From a virus: 24,001 bases of DNA. The DNA lies in IMG/VR virus record IMGVR_UViG_3300038441_001018, positions 1 to 24,001 of that record; one strand, given 5' to 3'. The translations under genes were made by a program, and so were the position numbers. Below are positions 1-5,398 of this stretch, one piece after another (position 1 is the first letter of the stretch; the number at the start of each line of letters is the position of its first letter). The notes below the pieces were generated by a model that had not been told where the DNA came from, did no database searches, and worked only from the letters and a program-made list of their open reading frames with translations.

Positions 1-640
1 CTTGAGGGGCGGCTTGAGGGGCGGGCTTCGGAGACTCTCCGGGGCTGTTCTCTCGTGCGTCGGGCTCGTCCAGGGCGCGCAGGTCGTCCAGCATCGACGT
101 GGATCCGGGAGCGGCCTCGTCGGGGCTCTCCGGGCCATTCTCGCTGGCCTTCAGTTCGCGGATATTGTCGCGGGTCAGGCTCTCGCCCTGTTCGATGCGC
201 TCACCGACTGCAGTCAGCACGCTGTCGGGCGCGCTCAGCAGTTCCTTGAGGTGGGAGAGTGGCAGCTTCGAGACCATGTCCTGGGTGATGCGGCCGTCGC
301 CGACTTGCTTGGCGAGGTTCATCAGTTTGTTGGCAGTGGTTTTGTTGGTGATCGGCGTGTTGGCTGCTCGCCACTGGCCGAACTGCAGGTCGCCGGGGAT
401 CAGCAGGCGTGCCTCGTTCAGCAGGCGGCCGATGCCGATCTGCATCCGGACGTGGTCACGCACGCCCTTTTCGAAAATATCGCTAAGTTCGGTGGAGATC
501 TTGCCCAGGGCGGCGATGCCTGCGGCGTCCACCCCGTGGTTCCACTTCGAGCCGTCTTGGGTGCTGTTCAGCGGGGCCATGCTGCCTGCGGGGGCTGGCG
601 AGTTGCCCAGCTCTGTTGCGTATCCGTCTTTGTAGCTCAC
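1..640 (-). CDS. DUF3102-like phage protein (3' end beyond window)
   Basis: The reading frame starts at GTG 638-640 and is still open at base 1, so the C-terminus is missing; 213 residues are visible. An AGGAG sits about 8 bases before the GTG. Residues 50-110 contain the pattern IGIGRLLNEARLLIPG followed by FGQWRAAN and a helix with TTANKLMNLAK. This resembles the DUF3102-type module (an 'I G..L..A K..' helix, then 'F..W' and a helix-turn-helix-like segment) found in phage and plasmid proteins. A proline- and acid-rich tail follows. The family has no settled function; a DNA-binding or regulatory role is only inference. The gene appears to be preceded by its own weak promoter (684-712) and a small hairpin (661-675). 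The longer minus-strand frame starting at 683 is a different frame and a shadow. Confidence 0.8.
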   Translation of the reverse strand, partial: MSYKDGYATELGNSPAPAGSMAPLNSTQDGSKWNHGVDAAGIAALGKISTELSDIFEKGVRDHVRMQIGIGRLLNEARLLIPGDLQFGQWRAANTPITNKTTANKLMNLAKQVGDGRITQDMVSKLPLSHLKELLSAPDSVLTAVGERIEQGESLTRDNIRELKASENGPESPDEAAPGSTSMLDDLRALDEPDARENSPGESPKPAPQAAPQ

Positions 641-683
641 TGATGTTACTCCTGTTGGCGGGCGCTTCGTGCGCCGGGGTCAT

Positions 684-712
684 ATTCTATCACGCGACCT
701 GGACCGGCGCAA
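684..712 (-). promoter_or_regulatory. Putative sigma70 promoter P0 with hairpin leader
   Basis: On the minus strand this reads TTGCGC, 17 bases, TAGAAT (-35 at 707-712, -10 at 684-689). The -35 box is weak (3 of 6) and the promoter lies inside the 3' end of the upstream gene. Support comes from the leader: the expected start near 677 is followed at once by a hairpin, GGCGC-ACGAA-GCGCC (661-675), the same layout as at the stronger promoters of this window. Confidence 0.45.
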
Positions 713-1004
713 GATAGGGACAGTCTGCGATGTCATGTTCTTTGAGCAAACCGCTGAGCTGGTCAAGCAAAAGCGCGGCCTCATCGGTGCGTTTCTTGGC
801 CATAGCAGTCAGAGTGTTAGCCAGGGCGATGGCGGCATCGCGAGGGTTGCGGTGGACCTGCCAGTCCTCAAGCCATAGATCTTTCTTGAACTCGCTGTGG
901 TAGTTCTTAAACCGGCCGAGGTCGTTGTAGGCCTTGCCCGGTGTTAGTCTTTCGATCCGGCGCATTCTGATGTTTGCGTGCCAATATCCGTCAAGCCTGG
1001 CCAC
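690..1004 (-). CDS. Hypothetical phage protein, 104 aa
   Basis: No family recognised. I start it at GTG 1002-1004, which overlaps the last base of the TAG stop (1004-1006) of the upstream gene and has GGGAGG 7 bases before it; a TTG start at 1019 is possible but less well placed. The protein has a basic, aromatic N-terminal half (residues 5-50, with WHANIRMRR and WLEDWQVHRN) and a helical C-terminal half rich in Ala and Leu, ending in a segment with two cysteine-free loops. It is soluble and has no signal peptide. It belongs to the long leftward operon, and its stop is followed by the leader of the DUF3102-like gene. Confidence 0.75.
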   Translation of the reverse strand: MARLDGYWHANIRMRRIERLTPGKAYNDLGRFKNYHSEFKKDLWLEDWQVHRNPRDAAIALANTLTAMAKKRTDEAALLLDQLSGLLKEHDIADCPYLAPVQVA

Positions 1005-1282
1005 TACGCGTCCTCCCAACGAGCGATGCAGCGTTCGCCCTCGAACTGTTCAACCAGCACATAGCGGCCGGTGTGGCTCCTCGCCGAGAACACGGCAGTG
1101 GCTGGCCTAGATCGGTACAGAGTCATACCCTCACCGTTGTAGGGCCCGCCCTCGCATATGCAGTTGAACGGCTTCTCGGGGGTCGGCTTCTGCTTGTGGC
1201 TAAACCCTACAGGTGACTTAGGCAGTCGAGGCGCCTTAGGCGGCATCAGGGTGTTTTTGCGTAATGGTCGGTTCTTGGCCAT
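1004..1282 (-). CDS. Hypothetical phage protein, 92 aa
   Basis: The start is ATG 1280-1282 with GGAG about 7 bases upstream; the in-frame TTG at 1294 would lie inside the preceding gene and is not needed. The N-terminal 40 residues are strongly basic and proline-rich (MAKNRPLRKNTLMPPKAPRL), likely disordered or nucleic-acid binding. The C-terminal half has a compact beta-rich look with CICEGGPYNGEGMTLYRSR and a final WEDA. The pattern 'GGPYNGE.M.L.....TAVF......GRYV' resembles a short domain common in phage hypothetical proteins, of unknown role. The gene is translationally coupled to its downstream neighbour through the overlap at 1002-1006. Confidence 0.75.
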   Translation of the reverse strand: MAKNRPLRKNTLMPPKAPRLPKSPVGFSHKQKPTPEKPFNCICEGGPYNGEGMTLYRSRPATAVFSARSHTGRYVLVEQFEGERCIARWEDA

Positions 1283-1284
1283 GT

Positions 1285-1470
1285 CTATCTCCAAGGGTGG
1301 CGGGCCCAGGCGTCGAATCGATCCTTGGTCGCCCTGATGGTATCCAGGTTTCTATTCCTGGCGACGATCTTGCCGTCATTCCGGACTAGGTGGTATATGA
1401 TAGAACCCGCGCTAGGCGGGTCCACCCTGTACCGCCATACCGGCTGGCTATCAGCGGATGAGTCCAGCAC
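1285..1470 (-). CDS. Hypothetical small phage protein, 61 aa
   Basis: The frame begins with GTG 1468-1470, inside the 3' end of the exonuclease gene (20-base overlap), and ends with TAG 1285-1287, two bases before the next start. No strong ribosome binding site precedes the GTG, so the start is uncertain and translation may depend on coupling. The product has a short hydrophilic N-terminus, then WRYRVDPPSAGSIIYHLVRN, a basic stretch with RNRNLDTIRATKDRF and a terminal WARHPWR. I recognise no family. Its position filling the gap between two real genes is the main support. Confidence 0.6.
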   Translation of the reverse strand: MLDSSADSQPVWRYRVDPPSAGSIIYHLVRNDGKIVARNRNLDTIRATKDRFDAWARHPWR

Positions 1471-2185
1471 GGCGCCAAGCCTTGATCAGGTACTGATCTT
1501 GGTTGTCGGTGCCCAGATACCACTTGATGTAGGACCACGGGACGTTTTCGATTGGTTCGCCTTGGTGTTTGCCGAAGCCCATCACCTTAGGAATGCGGGC
1601 GTCTTCGCTGGCCAAATAGAGGTCTTCCCAAGTATCAAGCTTGACACCGCGATCAAACATGACGCGGATCAGGTACTGCAGAAGGATTGCGCAGTTCTCG
1701 ACGTCGTCGGCTGCCCGGTGGGCGTTTTTGAGTCGCTCGCGAGCCCAGGCCAGATCATTGTGGTGGCGGCCGATGTAGTAGATAAGAGCGCTCTGGTTGT
1801 GGGCGTCGGCTTTCGGCAGCTCCGAGCGGGCCAGGGCCAGGGTGCAAATGCGGCGGACACCCATATCAACACCCATCACCTCGGCGTCGAAATCGATGTT
1901 GTGGCCGATCAAATAGTCGCAGAACGCGGGCATCATATAGCCCCCGTAGTGTGGCATCCCCTCGATTTCCGAAGGCAGGATGTGGTGCGCAGCCATGGCG
2001 CCCAGCTTGATCGGGTCAGGGCTGCCGAACATCTGGTTACGGGTTGCCTTGAACGAGCCGAGGTTGACGTTTGCAAACTCGACTGGGCTGGCGTAGTCGA
2101 TATGCAGTTCGCCCAGCTCGATCACCTTCGAGGTCTTGGGGTCTTTGTCGGTCGCTTCGATGTCGACAATAACAGCACGGGCCAT
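1451..2185 (-). CDS. DnaQ-like DEDDh 3'-5' exonuclease (ExoX type) with DUF3820-like C-terminus
   Basis: A 244-residue protein starting at ATG 2183-2185, with AGGAGA 8 bases before it and an ATGA overlap with the upstream gene. The exonuclease signature is complete: ExoI at residues 7-13 (VDIEATD; D8 and E10), ExoII at 94-100 (GHNIDFD; D98) and ExoIII at 156-161 (HRAADD; H156 and D161), the spacing of DEDDh enzymes. Residues 202-224 (FGKHQGEPIENVPWSYIKWYL) match the short DUF3820 motif found at the C-terminus of exonuclease X-like proteins. The expected activity is 3' to 5' removal of nucleotides from single-stranded DNA with two metal ions, in replication, repair or host DNA breakdown. The extra upstream in-frame codons to 2293 lack a ribosome binding site and lie inside the neighbour. 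Confidence 0.9.
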   Translation of the reverse strand: MARAVIVDIEATDKDPKTSKVIELGELHIDYASPVEFANVNLGSFKATRNQMFGSPDPIKLGAMAAHHILPSEIEGMPHYGGYMMPAFCDYLIGHNIDFDAEVMGVDMGVRRICTLALARSELPKADAHNQSALIYYIGRHHNDLAWARERLKNAHRAADDVENCAILLQYLIRVMFDRGVKLDTWEDLYLASEDARIPKVMGFGKHQGEPIENVPWSYIKWYLGTDNQDQYLIKAWRRAGLIR

Positions 2186-2415
2186 CAGTTGTTCTCCTGG
2201 TTGGTGCGGTCGGGCAGCGCTTGCTGCATGAGGGCGATTGCTTTTTCGAGAGCGCCGAACTGTGCCTGCATCAGCTCGGTTTTGATTTGACACATGCGGC
2301 GGGTGCTCGGGGCCGTGCGCAGGCTCATCGTTTTGGTGTGGTTGTCGTCGATGGCCGTGCGCAGAGCATCTTGCATGGCAAGAAGCATAACCACATCGCG
2401 TTCAGTTGGGGCCAT
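2185..2415 (-). CDS. Hypothetical helical phage protein, 76 aa
   Basis: It starts at ATG 2413-2415 after GGAGG (spacing 8) and overlaps the upstream gene by 14 bases; its TGA overlaps the ATG of the exonuclease gene. The protein is almost entirely helical, with heptad-like runs of Leu, Met and Ala (VVMLLAMQDALRTAI and MQAQFGALEKAIALMQQAL), which suggests a small coiled coil or helical bundle. There is no signal peptide or membrane segment. Tight coupling to the exonuclease makes a partner role possible, but that is inference. No family is recognised. Confidence 0.75.
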   Translation of the reverse strand: MAPTERDVVMLLAMQDALRTAIDDNHTKTMSLRTAPSTRRMCQIKTELMQAQFGALEKAIALMQQALPDRTNQENN

Positions 2416-2788
2416 TTTGGGCCTCCTGTTGCTGGGCGGCGTAGGCCCAGGCCAGCAGGTGCATCGCAACCTTGATTGCGTTCTCTGGGCCCTCGATTGC
2501 GACCCAGTCTTCGTTCTCACCCTCGTCGCGCAGCCACATTCGGCCGCGATACTCAGCGGCGTCGAAATCAACAATAATCTCGCTCCGTTGCAGGCCCTCT
2601 GGATGCAGGGTTATACCTTCCGTGTAGTCCGGCAGCTGTGGCAAGACCAGGAGGGCGCAGCGGTTTTCTTTGGGGTGGGGACTATCCCAAATACGGGTCA
2701 CAATACCCGACGCCTTGTCGTCCGGGTGGACCTTCTGCATATAAGGAGCGAAATGCTCCTGTGCGTACAGGATCTGCAGCTTACTCAC
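2402..2788 (-). CDS. Hypothetical phage protein, 128 aa
   Basis: GTG start at 2786-2788 with AGAGGAGA about 8 bases before it, overlapping the TAA of the upstream gene by 8 bases. It is an acidic, mixed alpha/beta protein. Residues 1-70 contain several beta-like segments (RCALLVLPQL, ITLHPEGLQRSEIIVDF); the C-terminus is one helix (AIKVAMHLLAWAYAAQQQ). No catalytic motif stands out and I do not recognise the family. The start codon lies inside a 12-bp palindrome, ACTCACGTGAGT (2783-2794), which could help fold the translation start region but which I do not interpret further. Confidence 0.75.
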   Translation of the reverse strand: MSKLQILYAQEHFAPYMQKVHPDDKASGIVTRIWDSPHPKENRCALLVLPQLPDYTEGITLHPEGLQRSEIIVDFDAAEYRGRMWLRDEGENEDWVAIEGPENAIKVAMHLLAWAYAAQQQEAQNGPN

Positions 2789-3371
2789 GTGAGTTCTCCT
2801 CTAGGGTGACTAGTCGTTCCAACTCAGCCAAGGCCAAAGCGATGCCCTTGGTTAGATCTTTGATACGGGCAGCTCGCGGGTTATCACCCTTCTCGGCGGG
2901 CTTGAACGAGGCAGCGGTCCAAGGCCAGAAAGACAAGCCGCCGTGGGGCAAGATATACGCAACCGCACCACGCGCCAACTCTTCGTCGCGGTACTGCATA
3001 TCCAACGGCTGGATGTGGCGGTGTTTCTCGATCTGCTCGCGGCGTTCATTGACGACCATCATCAGTGGGCGACCCAGGGAGCACACGCGCACGAGATCAA
3101 AATCAGACAGCGAGTGATCGCCGACGATGACTCGGGGGTCGTGCGGCGAACGTCGTCTTGGCGGTGCTTTGGGCGCTGGTGGGCGGGGCAGCTCGATCCC
3201 CGCTGCTTTCAGCTGCTCAAGCGTAGGGTTGACGTTCAGTGGCAAGTTCAGGTCCTTGCGTAGCTGCTCGATTTTCTTGCTGGTTTCGGTAGGCATCGGT
3301 TGATATCCCTTCGGCGGTTTGACTGACGGCATCGGGAGGAAGTTAAACCACGGGCGCAGGAACATACTCAT
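2781..3371 (-). CDS. Conserved phage protein of the RREQ...WPW...FKP type, 196 aa
   Basis: The C-terminal 105 residues carry a pattern common in phage hypothetical proteins: an ERREQIEKH helix, then Y-DEELARGAVAYILP, then WPW and FKP, and a last helix (KDLTKGIALALAELERL). The family has no established function. Residues 30-80 form a proline-rich, basic linker (ELPRPPAPKAPPRRR). The start is uncertain: ATG 3369-3371 and ATG 3363-3365 both have AAGG 6 bases upstream, and ATG 3294-3296 has AAGGGA at 9. The first choice overlaps the HNH gene by 29 bases. Confidence 0.8.
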   Translation of the reverse strand: MSMFLRPWFNFLPMPSVKPPKGYQPMPTETSKKIEQLRKDLNLPLNVNPTLEQLKAAGIELPRPPAPKAPPRRRSPHDPRVIVGDHSLSDFDLVRVCSLGRPLMMVVNERREQIEKHRHIQPLDMQYRDEELARGAVAYILPHGGLSFWPWTAASFKPAEKGDNPRAARIKDLTKGIALALAELERLVTLEENSRE

Positions 3372-3825
3372 CCTTGACCTTGAACAGCACGGCCTCGCCG
3401 CGATGAGTGTTGGTCCGGCTATCGACCGGGTCGAGGTGGTGCGGGTTACAGCAAAGCCGGTTGCGGCAGAGATGATCGAGCAGGATCTCGCGTGGAACTT
3501 CGACTGCCGTGATCAAAACATAGATCAGGCGATGTGCAACCGGCTCCTTGCCCTCCCAGCGCAGGCGCCCGTACCCGTTGCGGTTTTGACGGCCAGCCCA
3601 CTGCCAGCACTTTGGGTGCTCGCGTCCGTACTTTTCGAGGTACGCAGCCGGGGCCTGGGTGAACATCAACTGATCGGCGATCTTGTCGGGCAGCGTGGCG
3701 ATTTTCTGCATCGAGCGCTCTGGGCAGCACGATAGGCGGCCGTCCTGGCGCAGGGACGCCAACTGGCGGGCCGGGTCGATGGTGGTAGAGCCGCAGCCCT
3801 GGCACTTGAATATTTCGCGGTTCAC
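3343..3825 (-). CDS. HNH endonuclease with N-terminal zinc ribbon
   Basis: A 160-residue protein that starts with GTG 3823-3825, overlapping the TGA of the preceding small gene (GTGA). Residues 8-34 have CQGC and CC pairs, likely a zinc ribbon. Residues 73-140 carry the homing-endonuclease-like HNH fold: C73-W, GYGRLRW, AHRLIY (H98), the DHLC motif (D117, H118, C120), CCNPHHL (C125, C126, N127, H130) and a final RTNTHRG. It would nick or cleave DNA. Because it stands alone between two unrelated small genes, it may be a free-standing homing enzyme or may have a role in host DNA breakdown; it is far from the terminase genes, so a packaging partner role is less likely. Confidence 0.88.
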   Translation of the reverse strand: MNREIFKCQGCGSTTIDPARQLASLRQDGRLSCCPERSMQKIATLPDKIADQLMFTQAPAAYLEKYGREHPKCWQWAGRQNRNGYGRLRWEGKEPVAHRLIYVLITAVEVPREILLDHLCRNRLCCNPHHLDPVDSRTNTHRGEAVLFKVKDEYVPAPVV

Positions 3826-3938
3826 AGGATATTGCCCTCGAACTGGATGATGATGCCTAGCGCAATGCCCAGAGCGATACCTACTACGAATGTCCCGAGC
3901 GTCATGACTGCATACAACGTTGATCGTTTGACTATCAC
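3822..3938 (-). CDS. Small single-pass membrane protein, 38 aa
   Basis: This frame is short. It starts with GTG 3936-3938, overlapping the stop of the upstream gene as GTGA, and ends with TGA 3822-3824, overlapping the GTG of the HNH gene the same way. Residues 1-6 are basic (VIVKRS). Residues 8-31 form one hydrophobic helix rich in Val, Ile, Gly and Ala with two glycine-spaced repeats (GIALGIALGIII), typical of a single membrane span that may oligomerise through small-residue packing. The tail QFEGNIL is short. Overlaps on both sides are strong evidence that it is translated. The function is unknown. Confidence 0.75.
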   Translation of the reverse strand: MIVKRSTLYAVMTLGTFVVGIALGIALGIIIQFEGNIL

Positions 3939-4225
3939 CGGTCCTCGCCTCGCTCGTGGTGGTTCAGCAACTCGGCAGCACGCATGCGGTCAATCAGGTC
4001 TTGGACCTTCTCGATATGCAGGTAGAGGAACCCGACCAGGTTGTCGAGATTATCAGAGGCGCCTGGGCGATTGGCCGGTAACAGCGGCTTGACCGCGTCG
4101 CGGATCGCTTTGCGGCGGTTCAGCCCCAATTGGTGGGCATCGGCCTCTGCCTGGGACGGGAAGGTCCGGCCATCAGTGGTCTGGAACATCGTAACAGTGG
4201 ACACGCCGTGGGATCTAGGAGTCAT
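3935..4225 (-). CDS. Hypothetical phage protein, 96 aa
   Basis: ATG start at 4223-4225, overlapping the lipoprotein gene by 11 bases. The motif MFQTTDGRTFPSQAEADAHQ at residues 13-32 is a familiar short element of phage proteins (a target-like 'F.T.DG..F.S..EA..H' segment), and the next ATG (M13) is a possible alternative start that would begin exactly at that element. The C-terminal half is helical, with a run of hydrophobic residues (LVGFLYLHIEKVQDLI) that looks amphipathic rather than transmembrane. No catalytic residues are recognised. Confidence 0.75.
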   Translation of the reverse strand: MTPRSHGVSTVTMFQTTDGRTFPSQAEADAHQLGLNRRKAIRDAVKPLLPANRPGASDNLDNLVGFLYLHIEKVQDLIDRMRAAELLNHHERGEDR

Positions 4226-4442
4226 GTTGGCATACCTTTGGTTTGATGATCTCGATGGTGAGGAAACCGTAACCGGGGCACTCGTACTGCTGGTAGGTCT
4301 TGTCGCGGTAGCGGATTTTCGAGTCAGGGCCGGTCATTACGACGCAACGGGTTTGGTCGCGGGGCGGCAGGGGTTGGGTGCCGGGGGCAGCACAGCCGAC
4401 CAGGACGGACGCTGAAACGGCCAGGATTGCTAAGCGGATCAT
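4215..4442 (-). CDS. Small outer-membrane-type lipoprotein, 75 aa
   Basis: It starts at ATG 4440-4442 with AGGAG 8-9 bases upstream and an ATGA overlap with the preceding gene. Residues 1-17 form a signal peptide ending in the lipobox LVGC (C17), so the mature protein would be a 59-residue lipoprotein. The residue after the Cys is Ala, not Asp, which favours sorting to the outer membrane. The mature part has a Pro-rich start (APGTQPLPPRDQ), then three further cysteines that could form disulfides in the periplasm. It is not nested in an Rz-like spanin gene, so a spanin role is unlikely. Phage lipoproteins of this size outside lysis cassettes include receptor-blocking exclusion proteins (Llp and Cor types); that role is inference. 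Confidence 0.82.
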   Translation of the reverse strand: MIRLAILAVSASVLVGCAAPGTQPLPPRDQTRCVVMTGPDSKIRYRDKTYQQYECPGYGFLTIEIIKPKVCQHDS

Positions 4443-5092
4443 GGGCGCAGCTCCTGGGCTTGGTTGACTTTTGGCCGGAAGGTCGATGACCACTCACGGC
4501 CAACCTTCTTGCGATGGGCCTTGGTTTTGGCGCAGCTGTCAACGGCACTGGGGCGGCGGTCGCCGAATAGGGCCGGAATGACGTCCTCACCCTGGCGCAG
4601 CCTGGTATTGAACGTCGAGTAGCTGATCGTAACGTACTCAGACCACAGGCGGAACAGCTCTAACGCAGTGCCGCGCACGCCGCACAGGACGTGATCACGC
4701 TGGTTGTCGGTCATGGTAGCCCGTCCCCGAGCCAACGCCTCTTTGACCTTGTCACTGACCGGCTTCCCTCGCAGGTTCTCATTGTAGCGACGGCGAGCCA
4801 GAGAACTGCCCGATGCCCACTCGATGTCCGGCATTGCGTCGGCCAGGAGGTTGAACCGGTAGTGGCTGATCTTCAGAGTTCTGCGGGCCTCGGTCTTGCT
4901 CTGGCCGTTGGCCGCGCACTGACGAATCAGGGTTTCGATGTCTTCGTGTTCCGAGCGAAGGCTGCGGGCCACGTGGTTGACCTTGCGTAGGGCGTCTACG
5001 AGGGGGTGGGTGGTCGGCAACTCTTCGTTTTCGAGTAACTCGGCAGCTCGCTCAAGATCGTTGATCAGGCGGGCCATGATCGCCTTGTCCAT
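4439..5092 (-). CDS. Putative DNA-binding protein with two helix-turn-helix segments, 217 aa
   Basis: ATG 5090-5092 shares a base with the TAA of the gene before it and has GGAG 8 bases upstream. Two HTH-like elements can be seen. Residues 56-92 (CAANGQSKTEARRTLKISHY, then MPDIEW) have the usual phage pattern of a Q-S/T-E-A helix followed by a recognition helix. Residues 139-172 (GVRGTALELFRLWSEYVTIS, then TFNTRLRQGE) match the 'S..ELA...GVS.STFN.RLR.G' type common in phage accessory proteins. A basic stretch links them (SSLARRRYNENLRGK) and a basic tail follows. It is a candidate regulator of this arm; the target is unknown. It lies second in the operon read from the promoter at 5345-5373. 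Confidence 0.72.
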   Translation of the reverse strand: MDKAIMARLINDLERAAELLENEELPTTHPLVDALRKVNHVARSLRSEHEDIETLIRQCAANGQSKTEARRTLKISHYRFNLLADAMPDIEWASGSSLARRRYNENLRGKPVSDKVKEALARGRATMTDNQRDHVLCGVRGTALELFRLWSEYVTISYSTFNTRLRQGEDVIPALFGDRRPSAVDSCAKTKAHRKKVGREWSSTFRPKVNQAQELRP

Positions 5093-5313
5093 TACGGGTG
5101 CTCCGTGATTTCGAGGCTGAGGGGGCCGGTGGTGTGGATAGAGGTGATGCGAGCGCCGTCAGGAGCCTCGATCACGCGGCGGTAGGCTTCGATGCAGACG
5201 TACCCGCTGACAGTCTCGCGGTGGACAAGCCCGCCAGGGGCGCCGAAATCGATGGTGGCGGTAGCCCCCGCATCTTTTGAACCCAGCTCGGTGACGCGAA
5301 TTTCGATGTGCAT
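5092..5313 (-). CDS. Hypothetical small phage protein, 73 aa
   Basis: First gene of the long leftward operon. ATG 5311-5313 follows GGAGAG by about 10 bases. The product looks like a small beta-rich domain: IEIRVTELG, ATATIDFGAPGGLVHRETVSG and ITSIHTTGPLSLEITE alternate polar and hydrophobic residues. No signal peptide or cysteine pattern suggests export, and no family is recognised. The leader is only about 25 nt and its ribosome binding site lies in the stem of a hairpin (5324-5340), so translation may be limited by folding of the 5' end. Confidence 0.72.
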   Translation of the reverse strand: MHIEIRVTELGSKDAGATATIDFGAPGGLVHRETVSGYVCIEAYRRVIEAPDGARITSIHTTGPLSLEITEHP

Positions 5314-5344
5314 TTTTGTTAGCTCTCCGGCGATTGGAGATTAT

Positions 5345-5373
5345 AGTATAACACGTCCTGGGGCTCCTGTCAA
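5345..5373 (-). promoter_or_regulatory. Strong sigma70 promoter P1 with SD-sequestering hairpin
   Basis: On the minus strand it reads TTGACA (5368-5373), 17 bases, TATACT (5345-5350). It is the only promoter I see for the roughly 4.6-kb gene string from 5313 to about 690. The expected start near 5338 lies in a hairpin, TCTCC-(7)-GGAGA (5324-5340), whose right arm is the Shine-Dalgarno of the first gene. Thus the first gene's translation could depend on how this short stem folds. Confidence 0.85.
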
Positions 5374-5398
5374 GCAGGATTACCCCGGACGGCTGATC

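Noticed and set aside
2783-2794. ACTCACGTGAGT palindrome as a third parS site
   Set aside because: The CACGTG centre matches but the TTC/GAA flanks needed for parS are absent. The other CACGTG copies (4972, 12351, 20446, 21418, 22551) also lack them.
4215-4442. Rz1-type spanin
   Set aside because: The lipoprotein is not nested in or next to an Rz-like gene, and no holin or endolysin is nearby.
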